Below the pieces are notes generated by a model, which ran no database searches, was not told the origin of the DNA, and saw only the letters and a list, made by a program, of their open reading frames with translations. Source: Fen-1258 sp041658245 (GTDB lineage Bacteria; Bacteroidota; Ignavibacteria; Ignavibacteriales; Melioribacteraceae). Taken from it: 10,379 nt of DNA. Position numbers and translations under genes: made by a program. The stretch lies in contig JBBAAM010000081.1 in NCBI GenBank assembly GCA_041658245.1, positions 1 to 10,379 on the forward strand. The letters are read 5' to 3'. Shown here in pieces: positions 1-8,100 of this stretch; position 1 is the first letter of the stretch; every line of letters begins with the position of its first letter.

Positions 1-436
1 GAGCTATTTGTCGAGCCGTCCAATCCATACTGTTTGCTAAATCTAAAGTTATCTCTTTTATCTTTACCAACTTTTCAAATGGTACCTTATCTGTTATTGC
101 CCTTGTTATTATTGACGATTTCGTACCTTTGATTATTGCTGCCAACGCTCCTTTTTTACCTTTTGCTTTCTTGTTGATCACTATCGTATAGAGGTCTCCA
201 TCTATTAAGCCAGTCTCATCTATTGCCATATCTGCACCAAAGTTTTCAGAAAAGACAAACGCTTCTTCCTCTATCTCTTTTTCTTTCTTCTCTTTGAATT
301 GGTGATAATCTGAAAGTACATTCTTGTATTGTTTTTCCAATGTATTCGGCTTCAATTTATTTGCTATGGCTACTGTTGATATTTCTATTGGACTGCGCTC
401 AATCTCCGCCTTCAAAAAAAAATGCAAACTCTTTCT
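1..436 (-). CDS. ISAon1-type DDE transposase, main domain (partial, runs off left edge)
   Basis: Catalytic part of an IS transposase, which cuts and joins the ends of its own element. Reading leftward, this frame is open from the stop at 437-439 to the window edge, and the C-terminus is missing. Visible motifs are AIDETGL, with the probable first catalytic Asp encoded at 218-220; GDLYTIVINKKAKGKKGAL and KGTKSS, typical of ISAon1/ISL3-like enzymes; and EITLDLANSMD, with the probable second catalytic Asp at 41-43. The third acidic residue would lie beyond the edge. The frame has no ATG before the catalytic region, only a TTG at the T tract, so the protein is most simply made as a fusion with the upstream ORF by frameshifting or transcriptional slippage. 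The family assignment is by motif recognition, without a search. Confidence 0.8.
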
Positions 437-791
437 CTAATTTTGTACCAGGATAGGTTGTTAATATTTCCTTTTTGTAGAGTTCATCCACCCCTTCTAT
501 TTGCCATACTCTTCTTCGCAACAACAGTTTTACTTTCTTCCCGCGTACCGGAAAATCATCTACTTTGATTTCTTTGAATCCCTTCTGGCGTATTTTTCTA
601 TCACAGTATTCTGCCGGCAGTTTTGGTACTATGTTTTTCTCTACAAGGATTATTGTTACTTCTCCATATGGTTTTGATTCCTCTTTACTCTTACGCTCAC
701 ATCCGGTGTACTCAAAATATTCCAGTATACCTTCCGGCAAAAATAATTCTGCTAGCTCTTGTATTTTTTCCATTTCCTCTTTCTTTTTCAT
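399..791 (-). CDS. ISAon1-type transposase N-terminal region
   Basis: A 130-residue first ORF of the insertion sequence, equivalent to the N-terminal DNA-binding region of ISL3-like transposases. The sequence opens with a charged helix, then LFLPEGILEYFEY. It continues with a basic segment (KVDDFPVRGKKVKLLLRRRVW, residues about 78-98) resembling the conserved 'hdFPvR...l.lrRRrw' block of this family. It lacks catalytic acidic residues, as expected for the N-terminal half. The frame ends 5 codons after a T9 run, and the downstream transposase frame (+1 relative) overlaps it there. The start at 791 is the first ATG and has no strong ribosome site. Confidence 0.8.
   Translation of the reverse strand: MKKKEEMEKIQELAELFLPEGILEYFEYTGCERKSKEESKPYGEVTIILVEKNIVPKLPAEYCDRKIRQKGFKEIKVDDFPVRGKKVKLLLRRRVWQIEGVDELYKKEILTTYPGTKLEKEFAFFFEGGD
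414..422 (-). other. Homopolymer T9 slippery tract joining two transposase frames
   Basis: Nine consecutive A on the plus strand (T9 in the coding direction) sit where the N-terminal ORF and the DDE ORF overlap. Loss of one T, gain of two, or a +1 ribosomal shift would fuse the frames; gain of one T would lead to a stop. Such runs are known sites of programmed frameshifting or transcriptional slippage in insertion sequences. An inactivating indel is the alternative. Confidence 0.55.
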
Positions 792-823
792 TTATACTGT
801 AAACTTAACATTCCTTTTGCCAC

Positions 824-1447
824 CTAAAAATCCTCTGATCCTTTCTCTCCAACGAACCGGATAACGGATGCTTTCCCTTGGTGATATTTTCCTTCGTCTA
901 AGATTACAATCTCTTTAGAAAATTTTTCGAATTCCAGCTCTATTAACTCTTCGGAAACCTCCTCAAGCGAGTAGAGCAGCCCTTCATCCTTTGGTCCGCC
1001 TGAATCATATTTAATCTGATCTTTTTCAAAAACCTCAAGAATAATTTTCCCGCCGGGCTTTAATGAATCAATTGCTTTCTTAAAGAAGGGGCTTCTCAAA
1101 CTTTCTTCTAAATGAAGAAAAATAAATACAGCTGCGTCATAATGGTTTTGTTTTGGTTTATATGAATAAATATCTTCAACGTAATAATTAATATTAACTT
1201 TCCGTTCTGATGATAGTTGCATGGCTTTCGCTTTGCCTGTTTGGCTTTGATCTACAGCGTCTACAATCCATCCTAGCGAGGCGGCGTAAACAGCGTTTCT
1301 TCCTTCACCTTCGCCAAGCATAAGTATTTTGCCGGGATTTAATTTATTTACTTCTTCTTCAAAAAATTTATTCGGTTCTTTGCCGTAAATAAACTCGTCC
1401 TTCGAATAACGATCATTCCAATGTTCTTTCCACTGATCTTTCATCAT
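824..1447 (-). CDS. Class I SAM-dependent methyltransferase, TehB-like
   Basis: A 207-residue soluble methyltransferase with the Rossmann fold that binds S-adenosylmethionine. The N-terminus (WNDRYSKDEFIYGKEPNKFF) is the usual opening of TehB/thiopurine-methyltransferase-like proteins. Motif I is LMLGEGEGRNAVYAA (residues 43-57), where the GEGEGR loop binds SAM. An acidic residue for the ribose follows at about D66 in VDAVDQS. Motif III-like LKPGGKIILEVF is at 129-140, and the C-terminus keeps GGPKDEGLLYS and the final strand SVIRFVG. The length is normal for the family, so the gene looks intact despite the adjacent insertion sequence. The substrate cannot be read from the sequence; tellurite or small-molecule detoxification is only a family association. 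ATG codons at 1447 and 1444 are both possible starts. Confidence 0.85.
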   Translation of the reverse strand: MMKDQWKEHWNDRYSKDEFIYGKEPNKFFEEEVNKLNPGKILMLGEGEGRNAVYAASLGWIVDAVDQSQTGKAKAMQLSSERKVNINYYVEDIYSYKPKQNHYDAAVFIFLHLEESLRSPFFKKAIDSLKPGGKIILEVFEKDQIKYDSGGPKDEGLLYSLEEVSEELIELEFEKFSKEIVILDEGKYHQGKASVIRFVGEKGSEDF

Positions 1448-1476
1448 TGCCTAAAGATTATTATAACAAAGATAAG

Positions 1477-1510
1477 TATTTGATGCTCTCTTTGTCATTT
1501 GCTATTTTTA
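1477..1510 (+). promoter_or_regulatory. Candidate Bacteroidota-type promoter for the GroES-like gene
   Basis: TATTTG (1477-1482) and TATTTTTA (1503-1510) are 20 bp apart, resembling the TTTG ... TAnnTTTG layout of Bacteroidota housekeeping promoters. The second box misses the final G. Transcription would start about 15 bp before the ATG at 1532. The match is weak in AT-rich DNA. Confidence 0.25.
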
Positions 1511-1531
1511 AGGAAACAACGAGTGAAATAA

Positions 1532-1894
1532 ATGATAAACACAGAAAAGATAATTATTGTAGGCGACCGTGTTCTTATTCGTCCAGAAGAAAATCTTAAC
1601 AAAACAAATAGCGGCCTCTATCTTCCTCCGGGTGTTCAGGAAAAAGAAAAAGTTCAAGGTGGTTATGTAATTAAAGTTGGTCCCGGGTACCCAATCGGCA
1701 TGCCTGCTGATGACGATGAACCGTGGCGAGACAAAAAATCCACAAAGTATATTCCACTACAAGCTCGCGAAGGAGACTTTGCTGTATTTCTTCGTAAAGA
1801 CGCTATCGAAGTTGAAATTGAAAAGGAAAAGTTTGTTATCGTTTCTCAGTCTGCTATTCTTCTTCTATATAGGGACGAAGATCTTCTAAGTTAG
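1532..1894 (+). CDS. GroES-like co-chaperonin family protein, long form
   Basis: A 120-residue protein of the GroES (Cpn10) beta-barrel fold. GDRVLIRPEE (residues 11-20), followed by TNSGLYLPPG, matches the opening of GroES and its mobile loop, which contacts GroEL. GGYVIKVGPGYP and EGDFAVFLRKDAIEVEIEKE match the second half of the barrel, and FVIVSQSAILLL the last strand. It differs from canonical GroES (about 95 residues) by an acidic insertion, GMPADDDEPWRDKKSTKY, between the central strands. That marks the longer, separately encoded GroES-like family seen in Bacteroidota-related genomes. No groEL lies beside it in this window, so it is unlikely to be the main groES. It is cytoplasmic, and its client or partner is unknown. 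The start is the only good ATG before GDRVLI. Confidence 0.8.
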   Translation: MINTEKIIIVGDRVLIRPEENLNKTNSGLYLPPGVQEKEKVQGGYVIKVGPGYPIGMPADDDEPWRDKKSTKYIPLQAREGDFAVFLRKDAIEVEIEKEKFVIVSQSAILLLYRDEDLLS

Positions 1895-1942
1895 CAATAT
1901 TAGACTTATTTCCGATGAATTTGAACTCAATAAATAATTACT

Positions 1943-1974
1943 GGATTTAATTATTAATTTTATTAAATAAATCC
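1943..1974 (+). repeat. AT-rich inverted repeat downstream of the GroES-like gene
   Basis: GGATTTA (1943-1949) pairs with TAAATCC (1968-1974). Three further pairs follow after one mismatch, giving a weak hairpin 49 bp after the stop codon. It could end transcription, but it is AT-rich and no run of T follows, so it is not called a terminator. Confidence 0.3.
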
Positions 1975-2008
1975 GCGCATATTGACTTATAATTAATTAA
2001 TCATCATT

Positions 2009-2030
2009 TTAGTCTAAATTAATTGACTAA
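2009..2030 (+). promoter_or_regulatory. Candidate operator: TTAGTC-N10-GACTAA inverted repeat before the Fic gene
   Basis: A perfect 6-bp inverted repeat (2009-2014 and 2025-2030) ends 5 bp before the Fic ATG. A further copy of TTGACT occurs at 1982-1987, matching TTGACT at 2023-2028. The placement would suit a repressor, perhaps the winged-helix end of the Fic protein itself. Chance is plausible in AT-rich sequence. Confidence 0.3.
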
Positions 2031-2035
2031 CAATT

Positions 2036-3109
2036 ATGTCTATTGTCTCTTTACCTCCTGTCCCTAAAATTCGTCTTGATTCTGAGATATATGCTTTAAT
2101 TAATGAGGCTGATAAATCTCTATATCTGCTAGAGGGTGCGTTAAGCGTTCTTCCGTCGAATCATTTTCTAATTTCTTCTTTGACAATTCTTGAATCCTTA
2201 AAAAGTTTGAGGATAGATAGTTATAAATTAAGCATCGCTGATATTTATAACCTGCTTATTCAAGAAGATCAAGAAGATTTAAAAAATATTTTAGGTTACA
2301 TGCGCGCTTTATCGTTGGCGCAAAAATTACTTCGTAATGTATCCAGCTCTTCACACATTATAAAATCAATTCACAAAGAATTGGCTTGTGATTTATCTGG
2401 GGGAGATTTGCATCCGGGTGAATATAGAAAGACACAAACTTGGGTTGGGCAATATTCTTCAGGGGAAAGCGATGCTAAATATATTCCTCCTCTTCCGGAT
2501 AAGATTGAACCACTCATGAAAGACTTTGAAGCATATATTGTTTCTGATCTTTCTTATCCTTTTGTCGTTAATGCGGCTTTGATTCACGCCCAATTCGAAA
2601 TGATTCATCCTTTCGAGACTAACAATGGATTGGTTGGAAGAATTTTATTACTGCTTCATTTTTTATGGAAGAAGCGATTAAGCGTCCCCGTCCTCCAAAT
2701 TTCACATGTCTTAAACAATAGAAAGGCGGAATATTTTGATCGGCTGGAAGATTTAGAAAAAAGCAACTCTTGGGAAAGCTGGATAAAATTCTTTCTTAAA
2801 ATAATAATTGCATCCTCTCTACATACTTCGCGCATCATAAAAAACATTTCAGATTTAGAGTCAAGCGATTATCAAAATATTTTAAATAAAGAGTTCGTGT
2901 CTGCGCCATCGTTAAAAGTTTTTGAGCTTCTCTTTTGTAAACCATTTATATCGCTTCCGTTTATTACTAAGGAGCTTGGGTTAAATAAACAAACGGCAAA
3001 TGTTCTCATAGCAAAATTTCTAGAAGAAAATATTTTAGAGGAGACCACCGGAAAACAGCGGTATAGAATATTTGTTTATAAAAAATTAATGGATATTCTT
3101 GATGGTTGA
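2036..3109 (+). CDS. Fic/DOC-domain protein with degenerate active-site motif and C-terminal winged helix
   Basis: A 357-residue protein with the usual architecture of stand-alone Fic proteins: an N-terminal helical domain (about 10-100), a Fic core (about 105-260) and a C-terminal winged helix (about 290-357, ending SLKVFELLF to RYRIFVYKKLMDIL). Fic enzymes normally transfer AMP from ATP to protein hydroxyl groups. The flap region GEYRKTQTWVG (128-138) is well kept. The catalytic loop reads HPFETNNGLVGR (191-202), not HPFx(D/E)GNGRxGR. The catalytic His and last Arg remain, but the Mg-binding acidic position is Thr, one Gly is Asn and the first Arg is Leu. The segment aligned to the inhibitory (S/T)xxxE(G/N) helix reads SLRIDS (57-62), with Asp for Glu. 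Either activity is lost, or another reaction is catalysed. No small antitoxin gene adjoins it. There is no clear ribosome site upstream. Confidence 0.85.
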   Translation: MSIVSLPPVPKIRLDSEIYALINEADKSLYLLEGALSVLPSNHFLISSLTILESLKSLRIDSYKLSIADIYNLLIQEDQEDLKNILGYMRALSLAQKLLRNVSSSSHIIKSIHKELACDLSGGDLHPGEYRKTQTWVGQYSSGESDAKYIPPLPDKIEPLMKDFEAYIVSDLSYPFVVNAALIHAQFEMIHPFETNNGLVGRILLLLHFLWKKRLSVPVLQISHVLNNRKAEYFDRLEDLEKSNSWESWIKFFLKIIIASSLHTSRIIKNISDLESSDYQNILNKEFVSAPSLKVFELLFCKPFISLPFITKELGLNKQTANVLIAKFLEENILEETTGKQRYRIFVYKKLMDILDG

Positions 3110-3128
3110 GCGGTGCAATAATTATAAT
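3099..3128 (+). promoter_or_regulatory. Candidate sigma70-type promoter for mscL
   Basis: TTGATG (3099-3104) and a perfect TATAAT (3123-3128) are 18 bp apart. They overlap the last codons of the Fic gene and lie 53 bp before the mscL ATG. The -10 is strong and the -35 keeps TTGA. This would let mscL be expressed independently of the Fic gene. Confidence 0.35.
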
Positions 3129-3170
3129 TAATCTGTTTACATCACGCTTAAATTTTAACGACTAAATCAA

Positions 3171-3175
3171 AGGAG
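3171..3175 (+). promoter_or_regulatory. Ribosome binding site of mscL
   Basis: AGGAG sits 5 bp before the ATG at 3181. It is the clearest Shine-Dalgarno sequence in the window and supports the mscL start. Confidence 0.7.
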
Positions 3176-3180
3176 TAAAA

Positions 3181-3561
3181 ATGAAACTTGTTCACGAATT
3201 TAAAACCTTCGCGATGAAGGGAAATGTCGTTGATATGGCGGTTGGAATTATTATCGGCGCAGCATTCGGCAAGATAGTTTCTTCGCTCGTGTCGGATGTG
3301 ATAATGCCCCCTATCGGCTTACTGTTGGGCGGTATAGATTTTAGCAATCTTTCTATCTCTTTAGCTGATGGCGTTACTATTAAATATGGATTGTTCATTA
3401 ATACAGTAATCGATTTTATCATTGTTGCTTTTGCAATTTTTATGATGATAAAAGCTCTGAACCGATTGAAGAAAAAAGAGGAAGCAAAACCCACTGCTCC
3501 TCCAGCGCCTAGAGAAGAGGTTGTACTGCTGTCTCAAATAAGAGATCTTCTTAAAAAATAG
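3181..3561 (+). CDS. mscL: Large-conductance mechanosensitive channel MscL
   Basis: A 126-residue inner-membrane channel that opens under membrane tension and releases solutes during osmotic downshock; it works as a homopentamer. The N-terminal amphipathic helix EFKTFAMKGNVVDMAVG (about 6-22) runs into the first membrane helix with the conserved IIIGAAFGKIVSSLV and VIMPPIGLLLGGIDF blocks (about 23-54). The short periplasmic loop is followed by the second helix YGLFINTVIDFIIVAFAIFM (about 69-88). The charged linker LKKKEEAK, a proline/alanine stretch and the C-terminal bundle helix EEVVLLSQIRDLLKK complete a full-length family member. All hallmark residues of the pore-lining helix are present. 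It stands between two unrelated genes with its own ribosome site and probably its own promoter. Confidence 0.97.
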   Translation: MKLVHEFKTFAMKGNVVDMAVGIIIGAAFGKIVSSLVSDVIMPPIGLLLGGIDFSNLSISLADGVTIKYGLFINTVIDFIIVAFAIFMMIKALNRLKKKEEAKPTAPPAPREEVVLLSQIRDLLKK

Positions 3562-3600
3562 CTTTATCTTTTTAGAGTTTTAATCGTTCTCGGCCACTCT

Positions 3601-3631
3601 TTGTTTTAATACATCGGGCGGTAGATATAAT
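3601..3631 (+). promoter_or_regulatory. Candidate promoter for the antiporter gene
   Basis: A perfect TATAAT (3626-3631) lies 31 bp before the ATG at 3662. The best -35 is TTGTTT (3601-3606) at a long spacing of 19 bp. The -10 is good but the pair is only suggestive. Confidence 0.3.
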
Positions 3632-3661
3632 CTTTTCTTATAACATTATTGGATCTCATCA

Positions 3662-4963
3662 ATGGAAGATTTTACTGTTAACGTTCCCTTGTTTACTGCT
3701 ATACCTTTTCTCCTAATGCTTCTTTCGATAGCTGTCTTACCTTTGTTCTGGAATCATTTTTGGGAAAAGAATAAAAACAAACTCATCGTGGCAATCGTAC
3801 TTAGCGTTCCTATTGTTATATATCTTTTAAGCGCAGGGTTAGGAGAAAGACTTTTCGAAACTATTTTATTTGATTACATTCCGTTTATAATCTTGCTTGG
3901 TGCTTTGTTCACAATAACCGGCGGTGTTTTTTTAGACGGCGATATAGAAGCTAAGCCCTCAATAAACGCAGTGTTTATGATCGTCGGCGCTGTGTTTGCA
4001 TCTTTTATGGGAACAACCGGCGCTGCTATGCTATTGATACGCGCTTTGATTCATACCAACAAAGAAAGAAAATACAAAGTGCACACAATTTTATTCTTTA
4101 TCGGTATAGTTGCTAACTGCGGAGGATTATTAACTCCTCTTGGCGACCCGCCGTTATTTATGATGTATCTGCGCGGCGCTCATTTTACGTGGTTTCTAAA
4201 ACTTCTTCCAGAGTGGTTCGTTACCAATCTGTTTCTTATAACTATTTATTTTTTTGTTGATACTTACTACCACAAAAGGGAACCGAAGGAGGCGATTGAG
4301 TCGGATCGGCGGGATATAAGGCCGATTAAAATTTCCGGAAAGATAAATTTTATTTGGCTCATCGGAGTGGTTCTTGCTGTAGCATTCTTAAACGAACAAT
4401 ATCTTCCATTCATAAAGAGTAGTCACTATTATAAATTTATTCGTGAAGCCGTTATTCTTGCAATGGCTATTTTTTCGTTATTGTTTACAACTAAGATAAC
4501 AAGAGAATCAAACAATTTTACATGGGAACCGATTAAAGAAGTTGGCTATTTATTTCTCGGAATTTTTATAACAATGGTTCCGTGTCTATTGTATTTGGAA
4601 AACAACGCTAAGTCTCTCGGCGTAATTTTACCACAGCAATTTTATTACTATACCGGATTGTTGAGCAGTTTTTTAGATAACACTCCGACTGCGGTAACAT
4701 TTCATTCTCTTGCTTTGGGTTTGGGCATACATTCAGGCAATATCGTTGCCGGAATACCGGAAGAGATTCTTAAAGCAATTTCTGTTGCCTCGGTTTTCTT
4801 TGGCAGCATGACTTACATCGGCAATGGTCCAAATTTTATGGTTAAGTCGGTTGCTGAAGAGAACAACATAAAAATGCCGAGCTTTTTCGCATATATTTAT
4901 GGGTTCTCTCTTTTGGTTCTTCTTCCTGTGTTTATAATCGTTCAACTTCTTTTTATTAATTAG
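3662..4963 (+). CDS. Na+/H+ antiporter-type permease (NhaD/CitMHS-like, ion transporter superfamily)
   Basis: A 433-residue inner-membrane protein with about 11 to 12 hydrophobic helices throughout. It belongs to the ion-transporter group that includes NhaD, ArsB and citrate carriers. Family signatures seen are FMGTTGAAMLLIRALIHTN (115-133), the re-entrant loop motif NCGGLLTPLGDPPL (152-165), SSFLDNTPTAVTF (335-347, the second loop) and MTYIGNGPNFMVK (383-395). This set matches the subfamily usually annotated as sodium:proton antiporter or 'putative citrate transport'. Proton-driven sodium export is therefore the likely role, and a carboxylate substrate the alternative. The length is normal and no residue breaks were seen. 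No Shine-Dalgarno sequence precedes the ATG, which was chosen because the hydrophobic N-terminus follows it directly. It seems to be a single-gene unit. Confidence 0.85.
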   Translation: MEDFTVNVPLFTAIPFLLMLLSIAVLPLFWNHFWEKNKNKLIVAIVLSVPIVIYLLSAGLGERLFETILFDYIPFIILLGALFTITGGVFLDGDIEAKPSINAVFMIVGAVFASFMGTTGAAMLLIRALIHTNKERKYKVHTILFFIGIVANCGGLLTPLGDPPLFMMYLRGAHFTWFLKLLPEWFVTNLFLITIYFFVDTYYHKREPKEAIESDRRDIRPIKISGKINFIWLIGVVLAVAFLNEQYLPFIKSSHYYKFIREAVILAMAIFSLLFTTKITRESNNFTWEPIKEVGYLFLGIFITMVPCLLYLENNAKSLGVILPQQFYYYTGLLSSFLDNTPTAVTFHSLALGLGIHSGNIVAGIPEEILKAISVASVFFGSMTYIGNGPNFMVKSVAEENNIKMPSFFAYIYGFSLLVLLPVFIIVQLLFIN

Positions 4964-4966
4964 ATT

Positions 4967-5002
4967 TGCCTGCCCCGGTTTATTAGAGGCAGTGATGTTT
5001 TT
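4967..5002 (+). terminator. Weak candidate terminator after the antiporter gene
   Basis: TGCCT (4967-4971) pairs with AGGCA (4987-4991); CTGCC (4970-4974) with GGCAG (4988-4992) is an alternative. A T5 run follows at 4998-5002. The position, just after the stop at 4963, is right, but the stem is only 5 bp with a long loop. Confidence 0.3.
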
Positions 5003-5111
5003 ATACGTCTATTTTGTACTTCTTAAGTTCGGTTATAAAAATATTTTTCCCTTCCGTATTTAATTCCACCAAACCTTTCTTAAATTGCAGTCGGTTCTTA
5101 GATGAGGAAAT

Positions 5112-8100
5112 ATGCAGAAACAAAATGTTAGAACGATCGTCTCGATTCTTTTTGTCGTTAGCGGAATCGCCGGTTTGATTTATCAGGTTGTTTGGTTTAA
5201 ATATTTAAGTTTATTCCTGGGCAATACTACTTATGCTCAAATGACGGTGCTTGCAACTTTTTTAGGCGGCCTCGCTTTCGGCAATTATTTATTTGGTAAA
5301 AGATCCGACTCTATAACCAATCCAGTGCGCGTTTATTCTTTATTAGAATTATTCATCGGCGTTTATTGCTTGTTATATCCGACCATTAATTCACTCGTAG
5401 GAAATTTATTTCTTTCTACTGCTTCGAATTTAGATCTTATTTCAAAACCATTTTTATTTACCGGGACTCGATTTCTTGTTGCAGCAATTATTCTTTTTCT
5501 TCCCGCTACAGCAATGGGCGGAACTTTACCTGTGTTAAGTAATTTTTTTGTAGAACGTATTCAAGATGCTCGGAAAGAGATTGCTTCGTTATATTTTCTA
5601 AATTCGTTTGGTGCTGTTGTTGGAGTAGTCTTTGCGGGTTTTGTATTAATAAAAGAATTCGGTTTGGATATTACGATTTACTCTACTGCATTTTTAAATA
5701 TCTTTGCCGGATTAGTGGGCTTTTACTTATCGAGAAAACAAAATAAATTACTTGAACTCGAACTTGTTCCCGAAGACGATACAAACTACAAAGATTTTTT
5801 TGAAGTAGATAAGCAGACTGTGAAAAGTGTTATTCTCGTTGCGGGAATTTCGGGAATGGCAGCTCTTTTATATGAAATGGTTTGGGTGAGGTTGTTAATT
5901 AATTTCTTCGGTTCTTCCACATACGCATTTTCAATAATGTTGATGGCGTTCATCGGCGGAATAACTTTAGGGAGTCTGGTTGTTTCTCAAAATGTTTTAA
6001 AAAAATATAATTATATAAAATTATTGACCTTCTTACAGTGCGCAATCGCTTTTTCAACTATGTTTGTTTTGCTTTTTTATGAACGTTTGCCTTACCTTTT
6101 ATGGAAAGTCTCCGCATTGTTTTCGAAATCCCAAGAATCGTTTGAGATTTTCCTCGCTGTCGAATTTATTCTCTGCTTTTGTTTAATATTATTGCCCACT
6201 TTATTCATGGGAATGTCTCTTCCTGTTGCTTCAGAAATAGTTTCTGCATCTTATAAAAAGATTGGCGTTTCTGTCGGGAGAGTATTTTCTGTAAATACTA
6301 TTGGAGCCGTTGTTGGTGTTGTTTTAACCGGGCTGATATTCATTCCCTTGTTTGGAATAAAAATAACTTTTGAAATTGGGGTCGCACTTAATTTATTTGG
6401 TGTATTTCTTTTGCTATCGAAATACAAATCATTTTCCGCCAAAGAAAAAGTGTTGTTCTATTCTATATGCTCATTTGCTTTTTGTTCTTATCTAGTATTT
6501 TCTCCTAAATGGAACGAAAAGGTTTTGCTAAGCGGTGTGTTCCGTTCTTTCGGTGCTCCTCCGCCTAGTTCCTTCGATGAGTTTACCAAAGGTTTTAACG
6601 ATGAAGAAATAATTTTTTATAAAGAAGGAATTAATGCAACCGTTGCTGTTACACAATCTCTTCAGAATAAGACGAATAAAAGATTAATAATTAACGGTAA
6701 GCCGGATGCAAGTACGTATTTTGATATGCCCACTCAAGTCTTGCTTGGTGAAATTCCTATGATGCTTCACCCCGATCCGAAAAATATTTTTGTGGTTGGT
6801 TTCGGCAGCGGCACAACGATTGGCTCTGTGTTAAACTCTCCTGTTGAAAAAGTTATTTGTGCTGAGATTTCCAAAGAGGTTATTTCTGCTGCTTCTCTTT
6901 TCGAGCGGGAAAATAAAAATTGTATTAATGATCCGCGTGTGAATATCCTTAACGAAGATGCCGTTACTTTGTTAAAGCTTTCCAAAGATAAATACGACGT
7001 TATTATTTCGGAGCCATCTAATCCCTGGGTTGCGGGAATAGGTAATCTATTTTCTAAAGAATATTTTGAAAAATGCTCTGCATCGCTGGCAGAGGGCGGT
7101 ATTATGATTCAGTGGTTTCATCTTTATGAGGCGGATGATGATGTGGTCAAACTCGTATTAAACACCTTCTCTTCGGTATTTCCGTATTCACAACTTTGGG
7201 GCGGAACTGCTAACGATATTATTTTGGTCGGTTCAAAAAAAGAAATTGTAGTTTCTTTGGAAGGTATCAACAACAAATTTGCTTCGCCTTTAATAAAACA
7301 AGATTTTGAAAGGATCGGGATTAATAATCCGTTTGCCTTTTTTGCTTGTCAATCAGTTTCGCCGCGTGGTTTTTTTACAATGGCGAACAATTCTCCTATA
7401 AACTCTGAGATACATCCACGTCTTGAGTTTTTAGCTCCCCGCGCTTTTTTTGTTGGGAAGCAGTCAAGCTATATCTACTCGTTCGATGAAAAATTTGACA
7501 CGCTTTCTTCCGGATTGTACATAAAAGAGTATGTCAAAAAATATCCTCCTCAAAAAAACGTTTTGCTGAATACTATTGATTACGCATTGAATATTTCAAA
7601 GAATTATCGTTTCGCTTTTGGATTATCTAAATATCTTAAAGAGCTTTTCCCGAATGATTATCAAACAAATCTGCTTTATTCTTTAGCTTATGAAAAATTA
7701 GGAATAATAAATGCGCGGTTATCCTCTTTAGAGCGGCTGGTAAATCTTTTTCCGGATTCTCTGCAGATTAAAAAAGACTATAACAATATTATTCTAAACG
7801 AAAAGATTAATGCTTCTACTTTCTTGCAAATCTTCTCGATTGAGAACGAGTCTAAGTCTTTTATAGGAACCACCAAGCCGGATAGTATTTCCCGTCTTAG
7901 TGTATATATTCAGCTTGCTAAAGCGTTTTTACAAAACAGTGAAATTCTAAATGCAGAAGAAATGTTAGCTTTTTCTGAAAATTATTTGAAACGCTCTCCA
8001 TCACTAATCAAATCCGTTAAAGCAGATGTTTTTTATTATGTAGGCGCTATGATAAATCTTTATAAAAAAGAATATGAGAAGGTTTTCGGATATTATTTGG

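Larger units (their letters stand above)
1..823 (-). mobile_element. Insertion sequence, ISAon1/ISL3-like, partial
   Basis: This is the 5' part of an insertion sequence transcribed leftward and running off the left edge. It carries an N-terminal transposase ORF and an overlapping DDE-transposase ORF. The right end must lie in or near the 32 bp between the transposase start (791) and the methyltransferase stop (824), because those genes almost touch. The exact terminal inverted repeat cannot be fixed, since the other end is outside the window. The right boundary given here is therefore an upper estimate. Confidence 0.75.

Noticed and set aside
565..864. Plus-strand open frame across the transposase start and methyltransferase end
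   Set aside because: It overlaps two well-supported minus-strand genes and has no recognisable motif.
1988..1993. TATAAT upstream of the Fic gene as a promoter
   Set aside because: No acceptable -35 box at 16 to 19 bp; perfect hexamers are expected by chance in such AT-rich DNA.
2036..3561. Fic gene plus neighbour as a toxin-antitoxin pair
   Set aside because: The downstream gene is a clear MscL and the upstream one a GroES-like protein; no small antitoxin-like ORF adjoins the Fic gene.
3562..3600. Possible terminator after mscL (A6 then T-rich)
   Set aside because: No stem longer than a few A-T pairs can be formed.
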